Shown: positions 7,015 through 15,054, counted from the first letter of the stretch. The stretch: DNA of 21,084 nt from Spirochaetales bacterium (GCA_016938515.1 JAFGUM010000178.1:1-21084), one strand, 5' to 3'. Translations and numbers: made by a program. Notes: generated by a model not told the origin, from the letters alone.

Positions 7015-7881
7015 ATGTCAACAAGACTCCGCAAGCTTCCCTCTGGATGGTATCCGCTCGTACGCAGGGAGCTTGAAGCTACGCTCGGGGCGTGGACCAG
7101 GTTGGATGAAGCCGCCGTGGCACCGGGAGCCGTCGCCGCAGTCGCTCCGCACGCGGGCTGGTACTACTCTGGGCGGATAGCCTGGTCGGCATGGCGCTCC
7201 GCTATGCACGCGGATGCCGTGGTCGTGCTGGGCGGACACACACCTGGCGGTTATGACTTCAAGTTTTACCCTGAAGATGGTTTCGAAACTCCATTGGGAA
7301 CACTTGAAAGCGACGGGGATCTTACCGCGGAACTCGCACGGTGGTCGAATGCGGTAGAAGATCATTCTGCGGACAACACCATCGAGGTACACCTGCCCAT
7401 GGCTGCGGCGCGATTTCCCGGTGTGCCAGTATCGTGTTTCAGGATACCCAACGACGAGCGGGCGATTGGATTTGGCAGCGCGCTGGCAGAATATGCGCGT
7501 CGTACCGGAAAACATCTATTCGTGATTGGCTCTACAGACCTTACCCACTACGGCAGCGCGTACGGCTATGAACCAGGGGGCAAGGGTTCTGATGGATTTC
7601 CGTGGGCACGCAGAGCTGACCAGGCAATAATGGACGCATTCAAGAAGATGGACGAACAGACAGCGCTCAGGCGAGCAGAAGAAGACGCGTCGGCGTGCTC
7701 GGTAGGAGCGGCTGTAGCCGCGATAGCGTACGCCAAGGAACTGGGAGCGGATTGCGCAAGACTGCTTATGAGGGGATCCAGCGACGAGCTGACCCCCGAT
7801 GCTGATTCATCCGTAGGGTACTGCGCCATGGCGTTTCTGAAGCGTTCTCAGGGTTCCAGGTCGACTACGACAGCCTTGTAG
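7015..7881 (+). CDS. MEMO1 / AmmeMemoRadiSam system protein B family
   Basis: A 288-residue soluble protein of the MEMO family, related in fold to extradiol (LigB-type) dioxygenases. Recognised blocks are APHAGWYYSG (H46), VLGGHTPGG (H75), HSADNTIEVHLP (H117, H126), STDLTHYG (H178) and ACSVGAAVAAI (C228). Human MEMO1 binds metal through His and Cys residues in the equivalent blocks, so a metal site is expected from family knowledge; the enzymatic role in bacteria is unsettled. In many prokaryotes this protein is encoded with AMMECR1 and radical SAM partners, or as a fusion, but neither is next to it here. AAGGAGG fixes the start. The 3' end overlaps the convergent murD by 34 bases. Confidence 0.88.
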   Translation: MSTRLRKLPSGWYPLVRRELEATLGAWTRLDEAAVAPGAVAAVAPHAGWYYSGRIAWSAWRSAMHADAVVVLGGHTPGGYDFKFYPEDGFETPLGTLESDGDLTAELARWSNAVEDHSADNTIEVHLPMAAARFPGVPVSCFRIPNDERAIGFGSALAEYARRTGKHLFVIGSTDLTHYGSAYGYEPGGKGSDGFPWARRADQAIMDAFKKMDEQTALRRAEEDASACSVGAAVAAIAYAKELGADCARLLMRGSSDELTPDADSSVGYCAMAFLKRSQGSRSTTTAL

Positions 7882-9236
7882 CTTCTGCCCCGGTCAAACT
7901 CGTTTCTGAACATTCCAAAAGACGTACATCCGGGAGACAGGATGACGACAGAGCCTGATGTCGAAGCGGCGTCCGCGGCAGCCACTGCCAGGGTTATCTG
8001 ATCAAACGGGCCTTCGTAGGCAAGGCCTTCATCTTCCAGCACCCGCAGTATTTTGTCTGTGCCGCTGCCGGCGAGCAGGATTATTGCTCCTGCCGCGCGG
8101 TAAGCGCTTCGGGCAGCGTCAAAGTCAAGCTGCTTGTCGGTACCGCCCGTAATGAGTACGACCCGTTCATTAAACGATGAAACCGCCGCGGCCACGGCTT
8201 CTGGCACCGTCGCCGCCGAATCGTTGTACCAGCGGACGCCTCGTCGCGAGCGCACGAGTTCCAACCGGTGCTCTATACCGGGAAACGACGAGGCGGCCTC
8301 GGCGATGGCTGCAGGTGGCGCTCCGCATGCCCACGCGGCCAGAGCGGCTGCCGCAAGGTTCCTGCGGTTATGGTAACCAGGAATCAACACCGTTTCGGGA
8401 ACGAGAGTGATGGGGGCAGAGTCGGGCAGGAACCCGGTACACGCGGATGTGCCTTCGGGTACGACGCAGCCGTACGTTCCCGCTGCCAGTGATGATCCGT
8501 AGCCGAGTACTCGTGCCTTTGTCTCCGACGCAAAAGAAAGACCGTATGGGTCGTCGGCGTCGTACACTGTCCAGTCCGCTTCGTTCTGGTCGGCGTATAT
8601 GAGCCTTTTATCCGCGACGTATGCGTCCATGGTGCCATAGCGATCCAGGTGATCGGGAACTATGCGCGTGAGCACCGACACAAACGGCTTCAGTACGCCC
8701 TTGCCCTTCAAATCTCCAAGTTGCCAGCTTGACAGCTCTAGTACTACCACGTCGTCGGGCGTAAGCTCGGACAAAAACCCGAGCGGAGAGACCGTAATAT
8801 TGCCTCCCAGGAATGCCTTCTTGCCGGAATTGTTCAGTATCCACGCGAGGGCCGTCGACGTTGTAGACTTACCTTTTGAACCGGTTATCGCGGCGATGGG
8901 CGCGGGGCATAGCCGTAAGAACATGGAAAGATCGGTTTCTACGGCCGTGGCAAGGCGGAGGTACTCGTTGTCAGGGCGCACAGCCGGGTTTTTGACGACA
9001 AAATCCGCATCCCGAAAATCCGACTCTTCGTGTCTGCCGAGTACAAAGCGAATGTCAAGGTCGGATAGCGCTGAAACGGAAGCGGCGAGCGTGGACTCGT
9101 CTTTGGTGTCTGTAACGGTGACGAGCGCGCCACGTTCTGCTAAAAACCGCGCAGAAGCTACGCCACCGCCATTCTGGCCAAGTCCCATGACGGTAACGCG
9201 CGTACCTTCGAGCTTATCGAGTCGAATCGATTCCAT
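7848..9236 (-). CDS. murD: UDP-N-acetylmuramoylalanine--D-glutamate ligase
   Basis: A 462-residue cytoplasmic Mur ligase that adds D-glutamate to UDP-MurNAc-L-Ala in peptidoglycan synthesis. N-terminal Rossmann motif VMGLGQNGGGVASARFL (about 16-32); ATP P-loop ITGSKGKSTT (117-126), with Lys where many MurD have Asn; LELSSWQL (167-173); DHLDRYGTM; YNDSAATVPEA at the central-to-C-terminal joint; TGGTDKQLDF; and a C-terminal SPGCTSFGMF...DRG block that is diagnostic for MurD rather than MurC/E/F. Start 9236 is chosen because the Rossmann motif follows directly; the in-frame extension to 9344 would add 36 basic residues overlapping the upstream gene. The start lies 23 bases inside the end of the upstream gene, so the two are probably translated from one mRNA. 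The 3' end overlaps the convergent MEMO-like gene. Confidence 0.95.
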   Translation of the reverse strand: MESIRLDKLEGTRVTVMGLGQNGGGVASARFLAERGALVTVTDTKDESTLAASVSALSDLDIRFVLGRHEESDFRDADFVVKNPAVRPDNEYLRLATAVETDLSMFLRLCPAPIAAITGSKGKSTTSTALAWILNNSGKKAFLGGNITVSPLGFLSELTPDDVVVLELSSWQLGDLKGKGVLKPFVSVLTRIVPDHLDRYGTMDAYVADKRLIYADQNEADWTVYDADDPYGLSFASETKARVLGYGSSLAAGTYGCVVPEGTSACTGFLPDSAPITLVPETVLIPGYHNRRNLAAAALAAWACGAPPAAIAEAASSFPGIEHRLELVRSRRGVRWYNDSAATVPEAVAAAVSSFNERVVLITGGTDKQLDFDAARSAYRAAGAIILLAGSGTDKILRVLEDEGLAYEGPFDQITLAVAAADAASTSGSVVILSPGCTSFGMFRNEFDRGRSYKAVVVDLEP

Positions 9237-10182
9237 AACTGAGGGCGTACTCTTTCTGTTCTCTGTCGTTGAGGTAAGCCTCGGTGCCAAATCGAGCCAG
9301 AGTCGCCTTCCACGCCTCTGGCACCCGGTTTCGGAGGGCTTCAAATTCTGGAAGCGACTCAGAGAATTTTTTGTCTCTGAGTGTTTCCTGTATGCGGCTT
9401 ATTTCTGGCTCCAGAAATTTAATGGCATGGTGAAGAAACGGGATAAATGACCTGCGTCCATCTGAGGTAAGGATAGGCGATGTTGCGCAGACCGTTTTGT
9501 ATTTGCAGAATACGGGGAAGAAAGGGTATATACGCTTTCCTGGTTGTACGAACAGCTTGGTAAAGAATTTTGAAAGGTCGCTGTCCATCCATATACCCCT
9601 GACAAGATAACCCTTGCCGGTTTCTCCAATCCACGTCTGTGATATCATCTGCCTAATTCTGAAGGCTTTGGCTCTGCCAGATTCCCACATTACGGCTTCC
9701 AATGGGATTATTTCCGATTCAAGGTACAGTCGCTTCGTGGAATACGCCTGCGTAGTGTCGTTGGTGCCTGATTCAAGCGTCTCTGCGTCAAAGGGTCGGG
9801 GCAGCAGATCTACTCGTAAAAGATACAAGTACACGTCGTTATCAGCTTTGTACAGGCGGTAGAAGCACGGTTTGAGAATTTCCGCGGGGTCAAAAAAGTA
9901 CGTAAGACCGGAAAAACACTCTGGTAAAATCGAGCTGAGCTGCGACAGTACATCCCGGATTATGCCTATGTAGTGGGCGTCGGGTATTGGCTTTCGTATA
10001 TCGTGGTGTATGGGCAACTTTGGAACGAATAGAGGAGAGCTGAGCTCTATAAAAAACTCTTCTCCCTGATTATATCGCATACCGTATGGAGCGTTTCTGG
10101 CGCCCTCGGGAATGGTGAGAAGCATCTGGTTTATACCAGAATCGATATAGGAAATCTTGATCTCGTTGAGCAACTGCTCCAT
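9214..10182 (-). CDS. Uncharacterised 322-aa cytoplasmic protein upstream of murD
   Basis: Not recognised. The protein has no signal peptide and no clear membrane segment. It is rich in aromatic residues, with stretches such as YGMRYNQGEEFFIELSSPLF (about 33-52), LTYFFDPAEILKPCFYRLY (93-111), GYLVRGIWMDSDLSKFF (191-207) and RRSFIPFLHHAIKFLEPEI (243-261), followed by a charged helical C-terminus. Five cysteines show no metal-binding spacing. Base composition is lower in GC (sampled 60-base lines 38-55%) than the adjacent murD (one sampled line 63%). It overlaps murD by 23 bases and is likely its operon partner. No Shine-Dalgarno sequence precedes the ATG at 10182, but a well-spaced promoter ends ten bases upstream. 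A regulatory or cell-envelope role is only suggested by the murD linkage. Confidence 0.8.
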   Translation of the reverse strand: MEQLLNEIKISYIDSGINQMLLTIPEGARNAPYGMRYNQGEEFFIELSSPLFVPKLPIHHDIRKPIPDAHYIGIIRDVLSQLSSILPECFSGLTYFFDPAEILKPCFYRLYKADNDVYLYLLRVDLLPRPFDAETLESGTNDTTQAYSTKRLYLESEIIPLEAVMWESGRAKAFRIRQMISQTWIGETGKGYLVRGIWMDSDLSKFFTKLFVQPGKRIYPFFPVFCKYKTVCATSPILTSDGRRSFIPFLHHAIKFLEPEISRIQETLRDKKFSESLPEFEALRNRVPEAWKATLARFGTEAYLNDREQKEYALSYGIDSTR

Positions 10183-10192
10183 ATTTCGGACA

Positions 10193-10221
10193 AGTATATA
10201 GATAGATTACCAATAAATCAA
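10193..10221 (-). promoter_or_regulatory. Candidate sigma70 promoter of 322-aa gene and murD
   Basis: On the minus strand TTGATT (10221-10216) and TATACT (10198-10193) are separated by 17 bases. The -10 ends ten bases before the ATG at 10182, leaving a leader of about four bases. No Shine-Dalgarno sequence is present, consistent with a leaderless mRNA. Confidence 0.55.
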
Positions 10222-10237
10222 CGAGACCTTCACGACG

Positions 10238-10266
10238 TTGCGGGCAGGGTTCTTACGTGCTACTCT
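10238..10266 (+). promoter_or_regulatory. Candidate sigma70 promoter of FecR-domain gene
   Basis: TTGCGG (10238-10243) and TACTCT (10261-10266) are separated by 17 bases. The start codon at 10305 lies 38 bases beyond the -10, and GGGGAGG (10292-10298) gives a strong ribosome site. This promoter is back to back with that of the 322-aa gene. Confidence 0.5.
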
Positions 10267-10304
10267 AGAGTCGACAGGACTCGTTTACCGCGGGGAGGTT
10301 CCAG

Positions 10305-11375
10305 ATGACAGAGCGTTGCCTTCGTATGCTGGCGGTGCTGGTTTTTAGCCTGGCCGTGCAAGGACTCGTGGCCCAGGACAAGGCTGCCGCGATGATTGAA
10401 TTCTCGAGCGGTGAGGATATAGTCGTCATACGCGCTGGACGCCGCCTCCCGACCAGCGATCCTATCGGGCTGGAACTATACCAGGGCGATCAGATACAAA
10501 CAGGCCGGGGTGTTTTTGTAGAACTACGGGTCTTGGCTGGCTCATCGCTGATAAAACTGGCAGAGAATACGACGTTTGTGCTCGAGCGTCTTTCCGACGG
10601 GGAAACATCGCTCCGGCTCGTGTACGGACGCATACGCGCCAAGGTTACGAAATTGGCCGGCTCAGACACATTCACGGTCGCGAGCGCGCAGGCCATAGCC
10701 GGCGTCAGGGGTACAGATTTTGGCGTAGACGTCGTAGCTACCAAAGCGATGTCGGTCGGCGCGACGACGACCAGGGCCTACTGTTTTGAAGGAGCCGTTG
10801 AGGTTACCGCGTTCGTGCAGCCTGGATCTCTCGCCGATGAAGGACTTGAACCGATACCGCGAGCCTATATTGTAAACGCCGGTGAGATGCTCAAGGTTGA
10901 AGGTGACGCTCGAAACGCCGAAGCCACGAAAGAATCGCTTGATGACGCTATCCGTGAGTACTGGAAAGCCAACGACTACGTTGAAGACATCGAAGCCGAC
11001 GAAACGCCATCCGTGGCGGCAACGCCTACGGAGCCAGAGGCGCCAGTTGTAGATGAACGGGCCATTTTTGAGAGAGGATACGCTGAGGGCTACGCGGTGG
11101 CAAGGGCGGAGTTCGAACCAGCGCCCGATTACGTGCCGGCGGGGTACATCAGCGAGTCAGAACTCGAAGAGGTACGAGACGCTGCTCGCCTGCAAGCGGG
11201 AGGCATAGTCGCGGCCAGCCTCATAGGAGTGGGGGGTGCGGCGATGGCAGCCTGGGGAGGCGTTCAGGCGGCTTCGGGAGACAGTGCTGGCGCCGTGTAC
11301 TCGCTTACTACCGCTGCGTATATAAGCGCCGCTGCCATCCCGTTCCTCATACTGGCGTTATTCGCCAACCCGTAA
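10305..11375 (+). CDS. FecR-domain envelope protein
   Basis: A 356-residue exported protein. An N-terminal signal peptide (about 1-24, ending LVAQ) precedes a FecR-type domain (about 55-170) recognisable by ELYQGDQIQTGRGVFVEL, SSLIKLAENTTFVLERL, LRLVYGRIRAKV and the SAQAIAGVRGTDFGVDV block. A charged, Pro/Glu-rich linker (about 230-250) leads to two hydrophobic segments at the C-terminus (about 303-322 and 333-354). FecR domains occur both in anti-sigma/TonB signalling and as free-standing beta-sheet domains in spirochaete envelope proteins. No sigma factor or TonB receptor gene is adjacent, so classical iron-citrate signalling is unlikely. GGGGAGG six bases upstream supports the start. It ends just before a long hairpin. 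Confidence 0.82.
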   Translation: MTERCLRMLAVLVFSLAVQGLVAQDKAAAMIEFSSGEDIVVIRAGRRLPTSDPIGLELYQGDQIQTGRGVFVELRVLAGSSLIKLAENTTFVLERLSDGETSLRLVYGRIRAKVTKLAGSDTFTVASAQAIAGVRGTDFGVDVVATKAMSVGATTTRAYCFEGAVEVTAFVQPGSLADEGLEPIPRAYIVNAGEMLKVEGDARNAEATKESLDDAIREYWKANDYVEDIEADETPSVAATPTEPEAPVVDERAIFERGYAEGYAVARAEFEPAPDYVPAGYISESELEEVRDAARLQAGGIVAASLIGVGGAAMAAWGGVQAASGDSAGAVYSLTTAAYISAAAIPFLILALFANP

Positions 11376-11412
11376 CCGGCTTTGCAAACTCTGCGCCCAA
11401 TCGCGGAATCCA

Positions 11413-11454
11413 GGAAGCTCTTTTACAATGCATCTGCATTTTGAAAGAGCTTCC
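11413..11454. terminator. Long hairpin between convergent genes, likely bidirectional terminator
   Basis: GGAAGCTCTTT (11413-11423) pairs perfectly with AAAGAGCTTCC (11444-11454), and inside it AATGCA (11427-11432) pairs with TGCATT (11435-11440); only the TAC/TTG step is imperfect, giving a stem of about 18-20 pairs. It lies 38 bases after the FecR stop and 9 bases before the convergent ABC gene's stop. No T-run follows on either strand outside the stem, though T/A runs occur inside, so termination may rely on the stem itself or it may block antisense read-through. Confidence 0.65.
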
Positions 11455-11462
11455 ACAGGCAA

Positions 11463-13259
11463 TCAGCGCGAAACACCAGTGCTTCCCATATGCTCGCTGA
11501 TGAAAGCCCGGTACCAGGGCAGTTCCAGCAAGTCCTCATGGGTGCCAAAGCCGCGGATCGCGCCACCCTCCAGGTATAGCACCTTGTCTACGTACTGAAG
11601 CGTAGACAAGCGGTGAGAAACTACTACGTAGGTAAGTCCAGCGAACAGCTCGTCAAGCCGCTTCATCAGGCGCTCTTCGTTTGCAGCGTCGAGGCTCGCC
11701 GTAATGTCATCGAACAGTAGCAGTGCAGGCTTTCTGGCTATGGCGCGCGCTATTGCCATGCGCTGTTTTTGCCCGCCGGAAAGGCTTACGCCGCGCTGCC
11801 CCACAACGGTGTGCTCGCCTTTGGAGAACGATCGTAGCTCGTCTTTGAGCTGAGCGACTTCTATGGCCATGCTGAATAGCTCGTCTCCCGGTTCGTCCGC
11901 TCCAAAGTCTATATTTTCCCGTAGTGTGCCGGAAAAAAGCAGAGCTTCCTGCGGTACGTAGCCAACGCGCGCGCGATACGAAGCCAGGTCAGCGTCGCGA
12001 AGGTCAACGCCATTGACGAGAACGCTGCCAGAGCGAGGCGGTACCACACCGAGAAGCAGTTTCATGAGAGTGGATTTGCCCGCACCTACTGGACCTATGA
12101 TACCTACGCGCTCGCCTTTGCCTATGCTGAGCGAGACGTCCGACAGCGCGTTGCCCGGCCTGTCTCCGTAGTCAAATGATACCCTGTCCAGCACGATGGA
12201 CTCTATGGCTCCAAGGGGCTCCGGATGCTCCTGTACCAGGGGTTCCGGAAAGGATGACATCTCCTCCAGCCGATCTATGTTGACGAATGCCCGCTTGCCG
12301 GAAACGAACAGCTGGGGGATGTCGAGTATAGGGTAGATGAGCATGGACAGGTAGGTATAGAACGCGTAAAAAGTTCCGATGGAAATCTTGCCTGTAACAG
12401 CCATCAGCCCGCCTGCGAACACGATACCTACCTGCGCTACATAATCTATATACTGGTAGATGAGGTGCAACACGACTTCAAGTCGAGCTACGGCCATTTC
12501 CGTATTCCAGCGGGTAGACAGCACATCAGAGAAAAATCTCTTGTACTTGTCTTCGCAGGCGTAGGCCTTGATTATCCGCACACCGGAAAAACTCATTTCC
12601 ATTCTCGTATTGATCGCGCTGATTGATTCCTGGTTCTTCCGGAACGTGTCGTATATCTTGTCCTGGGTTACGTAGAACAGCGCTATCATCAGCGGTAGCG
12701 GTATCATGGAGAATAGAGTCAGCTTCCAGTCCAGCAGTACCATGGCCGCCAGGCAGAAAATAACCTTGCTTATCGATTCAACCGCCCTGAAAATTCCCGA
12801 GCACAGAAACCACGATAGTTTTGGAAAGTCGTAGATATCGTCTGTCAGGCGCGTTACGATATCGCCGGAAGAAAACTTTGAGAAAAACGAGTAGTCTTTG
12901 CCCAGAACCTTATTGAAGTAACGTGAGCGGATAGCGTGCTCAAAAACGCTGTTCGTAACGCCACGAACCCCGGGAAACAACGAGGCGACGAGGCCGCCAA
13001 CGCCTACGGCTGCGAAAATTAGAAGGAGGCGGTTGATTTCACGCATGGGGTCAGAAGCGCCAGGCGATTCAAGCAGGACTTGCATGGTGTCGAGCAAGCG
13101 CTTGGTGAGGTAGGGGTAGCTCACCGCCACGGCGCTCGATAGCAGCGTTAGAAAGAACAGCGCGACGATGAGCCAGCGCTTCTCATTCCATATTCTGGCT
13201 ATCCATCTCACGTGGTCTACGCGCGGCGTATCCGGGTTGGAGGGTGGTAGCGTGCTCAT
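11463..13259 (-). CDS. ABC exporter half-transporter, degenerate-site subunit
   Basis: A 598-residue fusion of an exporter-type six-helix membrane domain (about 20-320) and an ATPase domain (about 355-590). Walker A GPVGAGKS (389-396), Q-loop GYVPQE (Q437), intact signature LSGGQ (493-497), switch SHRLS (H549). Walker B reads LLLFDD (513-518), with Asp518 where the catalytic Glu should be. This is the pattern of the degenerate-site partner of heterodimeric exporters such as TM287/288 or BmrCD. The start ATG overlaps the stop of the upstream partner gene (ATGA, 13256-13259) with GGAG seven bases upstream. Possible substrates are drugs, lipids or peptides; the sequence does not say which. Confidence 0.92.
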   Translation of the reverse strand: MSTLPPSNPDTPRVDHVRWIARIWNEKRWLIVALFFLTLLSSAVAVSYPYLTKRLLDTMQVLLESPGASDPMREINRLLLIFAAVGVGGLVASLFPGVRGVTNSVFEHAIRSRYFNKVLGKDYSFFSKFSSGDIVTRLTDDIYDFPKLSWFLCSGIFRAVESISKVIFCLAAMVLLDWKLTLFSMIPLPLMIALFYVTQDKIYDTFRKNQESISAINTRMEMSFSGVRIIKAYACEDKYKRFFSDVLSTRWNTEMAVARLEVVLHLIYQYIDYVAQVGIVFAGGLMAVTGKISIGTFYAFYTYLSMLIYPILDIPQLFVSGKRAFVNIDRLEEMSSFPEPLVQEHPEPLGAIESIVLDRVSFDYGDRPGNALSDVSLSIGKGERVGIIGPVGAGKSTLMKLLLGVVPPRSGSVLVNGVDLRDADLASYRARVGYVPQEALLFSGTLRENIDFGADEPGDELFSMAIEVAQLKDELRSFSKGEHTVVGQRGVSLSGGQKQRMAIARAIARKPALLLFDDITASLDAANEERLMKRLDELFAGLTYVVVSHRLSTLQYVDKVLYLEGGAIRGFGTHEDLLELPWYRAFISEHMGSTGVSR

Positions 13260-15013
13260 GCCATCTCCGTTTCAGTGTCAAGGTCGGGGAACTGAAGCCT
13301 GACCAGTTCGCGATATTCAGGCAGAATAGACACGAGTTCCTCGTGTTTTCCCTGCGCGATGATGCGACCATCTTTGAAAAACAGTATCTTGTCAGCCTTC
13401 AGTATTGAGGACAAGCGGTGGGCAACAATAACGGCGGTGCGTCCCTCTAGTAGAACTTCGAGGCTCTCCTGGATGCGGCGTTCGGTGGCTACGTCGACGC
13501 TCGCGGTGGCTTCGTCCATTATAATGAGGTCGGTGTCAAAGGCTACCGCTCTCGCGAACGATACGAGCTGTTTTTCTCCCATGGACAAGTTTGAACCGCG
13601 TTCGTGTAGTTCTGTAGCAAGGCCATTGGCAAGCCTGTATACGTAGTCGGCCGCGTGTACCGTCTCCAGCGCCTTCATCACGGCTTCGGGTGAAATCGTA
13701 TCGTCGTAGATTCTGACGTTTTCAAGAATGGTGCCGGGGAACAGGTATATATCCTGTAGCACCAATCCGATGGAGCGTCGCCATTGCCTCAGGTCCAGCG
13801 AGTTGAGGGGTTGACCGTCTACGAGTATTTCTCCTTTCATCGCTTCATAGAACTTGCATAGAAGGCTGACTGTAGTCGTCTTGCCAGAGCCCGAAGCTCC
13901 CACGAGGGCTACCGTTTCTCCCCTGGCGATGCTGAATGAAACATCGTCGAGTACGGGCTCTCCAGGTTTGTATTCAAAGCATACACCCCGAAACTCTATC
14001 GAACGCTCAAACCTGGGTGCTATGGCGTTGCCGGCATATTCTGGAGGCAGATCCATTATGTCAAAGATTCGAGTAAGGGCTACCCTGGCTTGCTGTACGC
14101 CGCGTATGTTTTCTCCTATGGAAAACAGCGGCTCAAACAGCCTTACCCCATATTCGATAAACACGAGGAGCGTGCCCAGCGTGAGCGCCCCGGACAGCAC
14201 TCCCGGGGCTACGAGGCGTATGATGAGTACGATGAACAAGGGGCCACCGATAAAGCTCATAAGACCCATCGCGCTGTATTCAGTCATGCCCGCGCGAATT
14301 TCCACGTCTCGCTTTTCCTTGCTCACCGCTTCAAGGCGGGAAGCCGCGTGGCCGGTGCGGTTGAACGCCTGAACAACCTCGATGCCCTGTACAAATTCCG
14401 TGGCTATAGCCGTTATTTCCGCGTACTTCCTTCTTGCCTTTTCGTACAGCGGTCTAAGCCTATCAAATATCAGAAAAAAAGCAGCCAGCAAAAAGGGGGA
14501 TGGGATGAAGATTAGCGCGGCGATCTTGGCGTCCATGGCAAAAAATACCGCGAACATTCCCAGAAAGTAGATTACATTGCCTACGAGCATGATGCCCGTT
14601 TCACTGAACAGCTGTTTTACCTTTTCAGTGTCGCTTTCAACCCGGGCCATCAATTCCCCAACGGGGTGCTTGTCAAAATACGATACCGGTAGCGATAGCA
14701 GGTGGGAAAAAAGATCCCGCTTGATGGTCGTAACGACATTCAATCCGAGCTTGACGATTGTAATGGTCTGATAATAGGTAAGACCTCCCATCACGACTAT
14801 TATGGCAAGGTACAGCGACGCGTAGGCTATCATCATGCCGGTATCTGCCCGCGGTATCGCGACGTCTACGAGCTGCCGGAGTATGAGCGGCCCGGCCAGT
14901 CGTGCGAGCGTCGCGAGCATCATGGCGATGAAGCCAGCGAGGAACAGCCCGGCAAAAGGCGAAAGGTACGAGAAAAATCTATCGCTGCTTTTGGTTCTTG
15001 TAGTGCTACTCAT
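13256..15013 (-). CDS. ABC exporter half-transporter, consensus catalytic subunit
   Basis: A 585-residue exporter half: six-helix membrane domain (about 15-315) then an ATPase domain (about 338-580). Walker A GASGSGKT (372-379), Q-loop LVLQDIYLF (Q420), Walker B LIIMDE (496-501) with the catalytic Glu501, and switch AHRLS (H532). The signature is LSMGE (476-480), departing from LSGGQ, just as the TM288-type partner has a variant signature. In the heterodimer this signature would face the partner's degenerate Walker B. First gene of the exporter pair; it lacks a Shine-Dalgarno sequence, and a TATAGT element ends 11 bases upstream of the start at 15013. Confidence 0.92.
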   Translation of the reverse strand: MSSTTRTKSSDRFFSYLSPFAGLFLAGFIAMMLATLARLAGPLILRQLVDVAIPRADTGMMIAYASLYLAIIVVMGGLTYYQTITIVKLGLNVVTTIKRDLFSHLLSLPVSYFDKHPVGELMARVESDTEKVKQLFSETGIMLVGNVIYFLGMFAVFFAMDAKIAALIFIPSPFLLAAFFLIFDRLRPLYEKARRKYAEITAIATEFVQGIEVVQAFNRTGHAASRLEAVSKEKRDVEIRAGMTEYSAMGLMSFIGGPLFIVLIIRLVAPGVLSGALTLGTLLVFIEYGVRLFEPLFSIGENIRGVQQARVALTRIFDIMDLPPEYAGNAIAPRFERSIEFRGVCFEYKPGEPVLDDVSFSIARGETVALVGASGSGKTTTVSLLCKFYEAMKGEILVDGQPLNSLDLRQWRRSIGLVLQDIYLFPGTILENVRIYDDTISPEAVMKALETVHAADYVYRLANGLATELHERGSNLSMGEKQLVSFARAVAFDTDLIIMDEATASVDVATERRIQESLEVLLEGRTAVIVAHRLSSILKADKILFFKDGRIIAQGKHEELVSILPEYRELVRLQFPDLDTETEMA

Positions 15014-15024
15014 AATTCGAGGCG

Positions 15025-15054
15025 ACTATACAGCGGGGGTGGCGGGAGCGTAAA
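15025..15054 (-). promoter_or_regulatory. Candidate sigma70 promoter of ABC exporter pair
   Basis: TATAGT (15030-15025, minus strand) with TTTACG (15054-15049) 18 bases upstream. The -10 ends 11 bases before the start codon, so the leader would be about five bases. A second TATAGT copy at 15071-15066 has no recognisable -35. Confidence 0.4.

Noticed and set aside
9237..9344. 36-codon N-terminal extension of murD
   Set aside because: The Rossmann motif begins just after the internal start at 9236; the extension overlaps the 322-aa gene in another frame and has a low-complexity basic composition.
8662..9450. 262-codon open frame on the plus strand antisense to murD
   Set aside because: Ser/Arg/Pro-rich translation without any domain, lying opposite a clear murD; explained as a codon-bias shadow.
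10305..11375. Anti-sigma FecR regulator of a TonB-dependent iron system
   Set aside because: Signal peptide and C-terminal double hydrophobic segments differ from FecR regulators, and no sigma factor or TonB receptor is adjacent.
13854..14372. 172-codon plus-strand open frame opposite the ABC exporter
   Set aside because: Shadow of the exporter gene; no ribosome site and no recognisable protein features.
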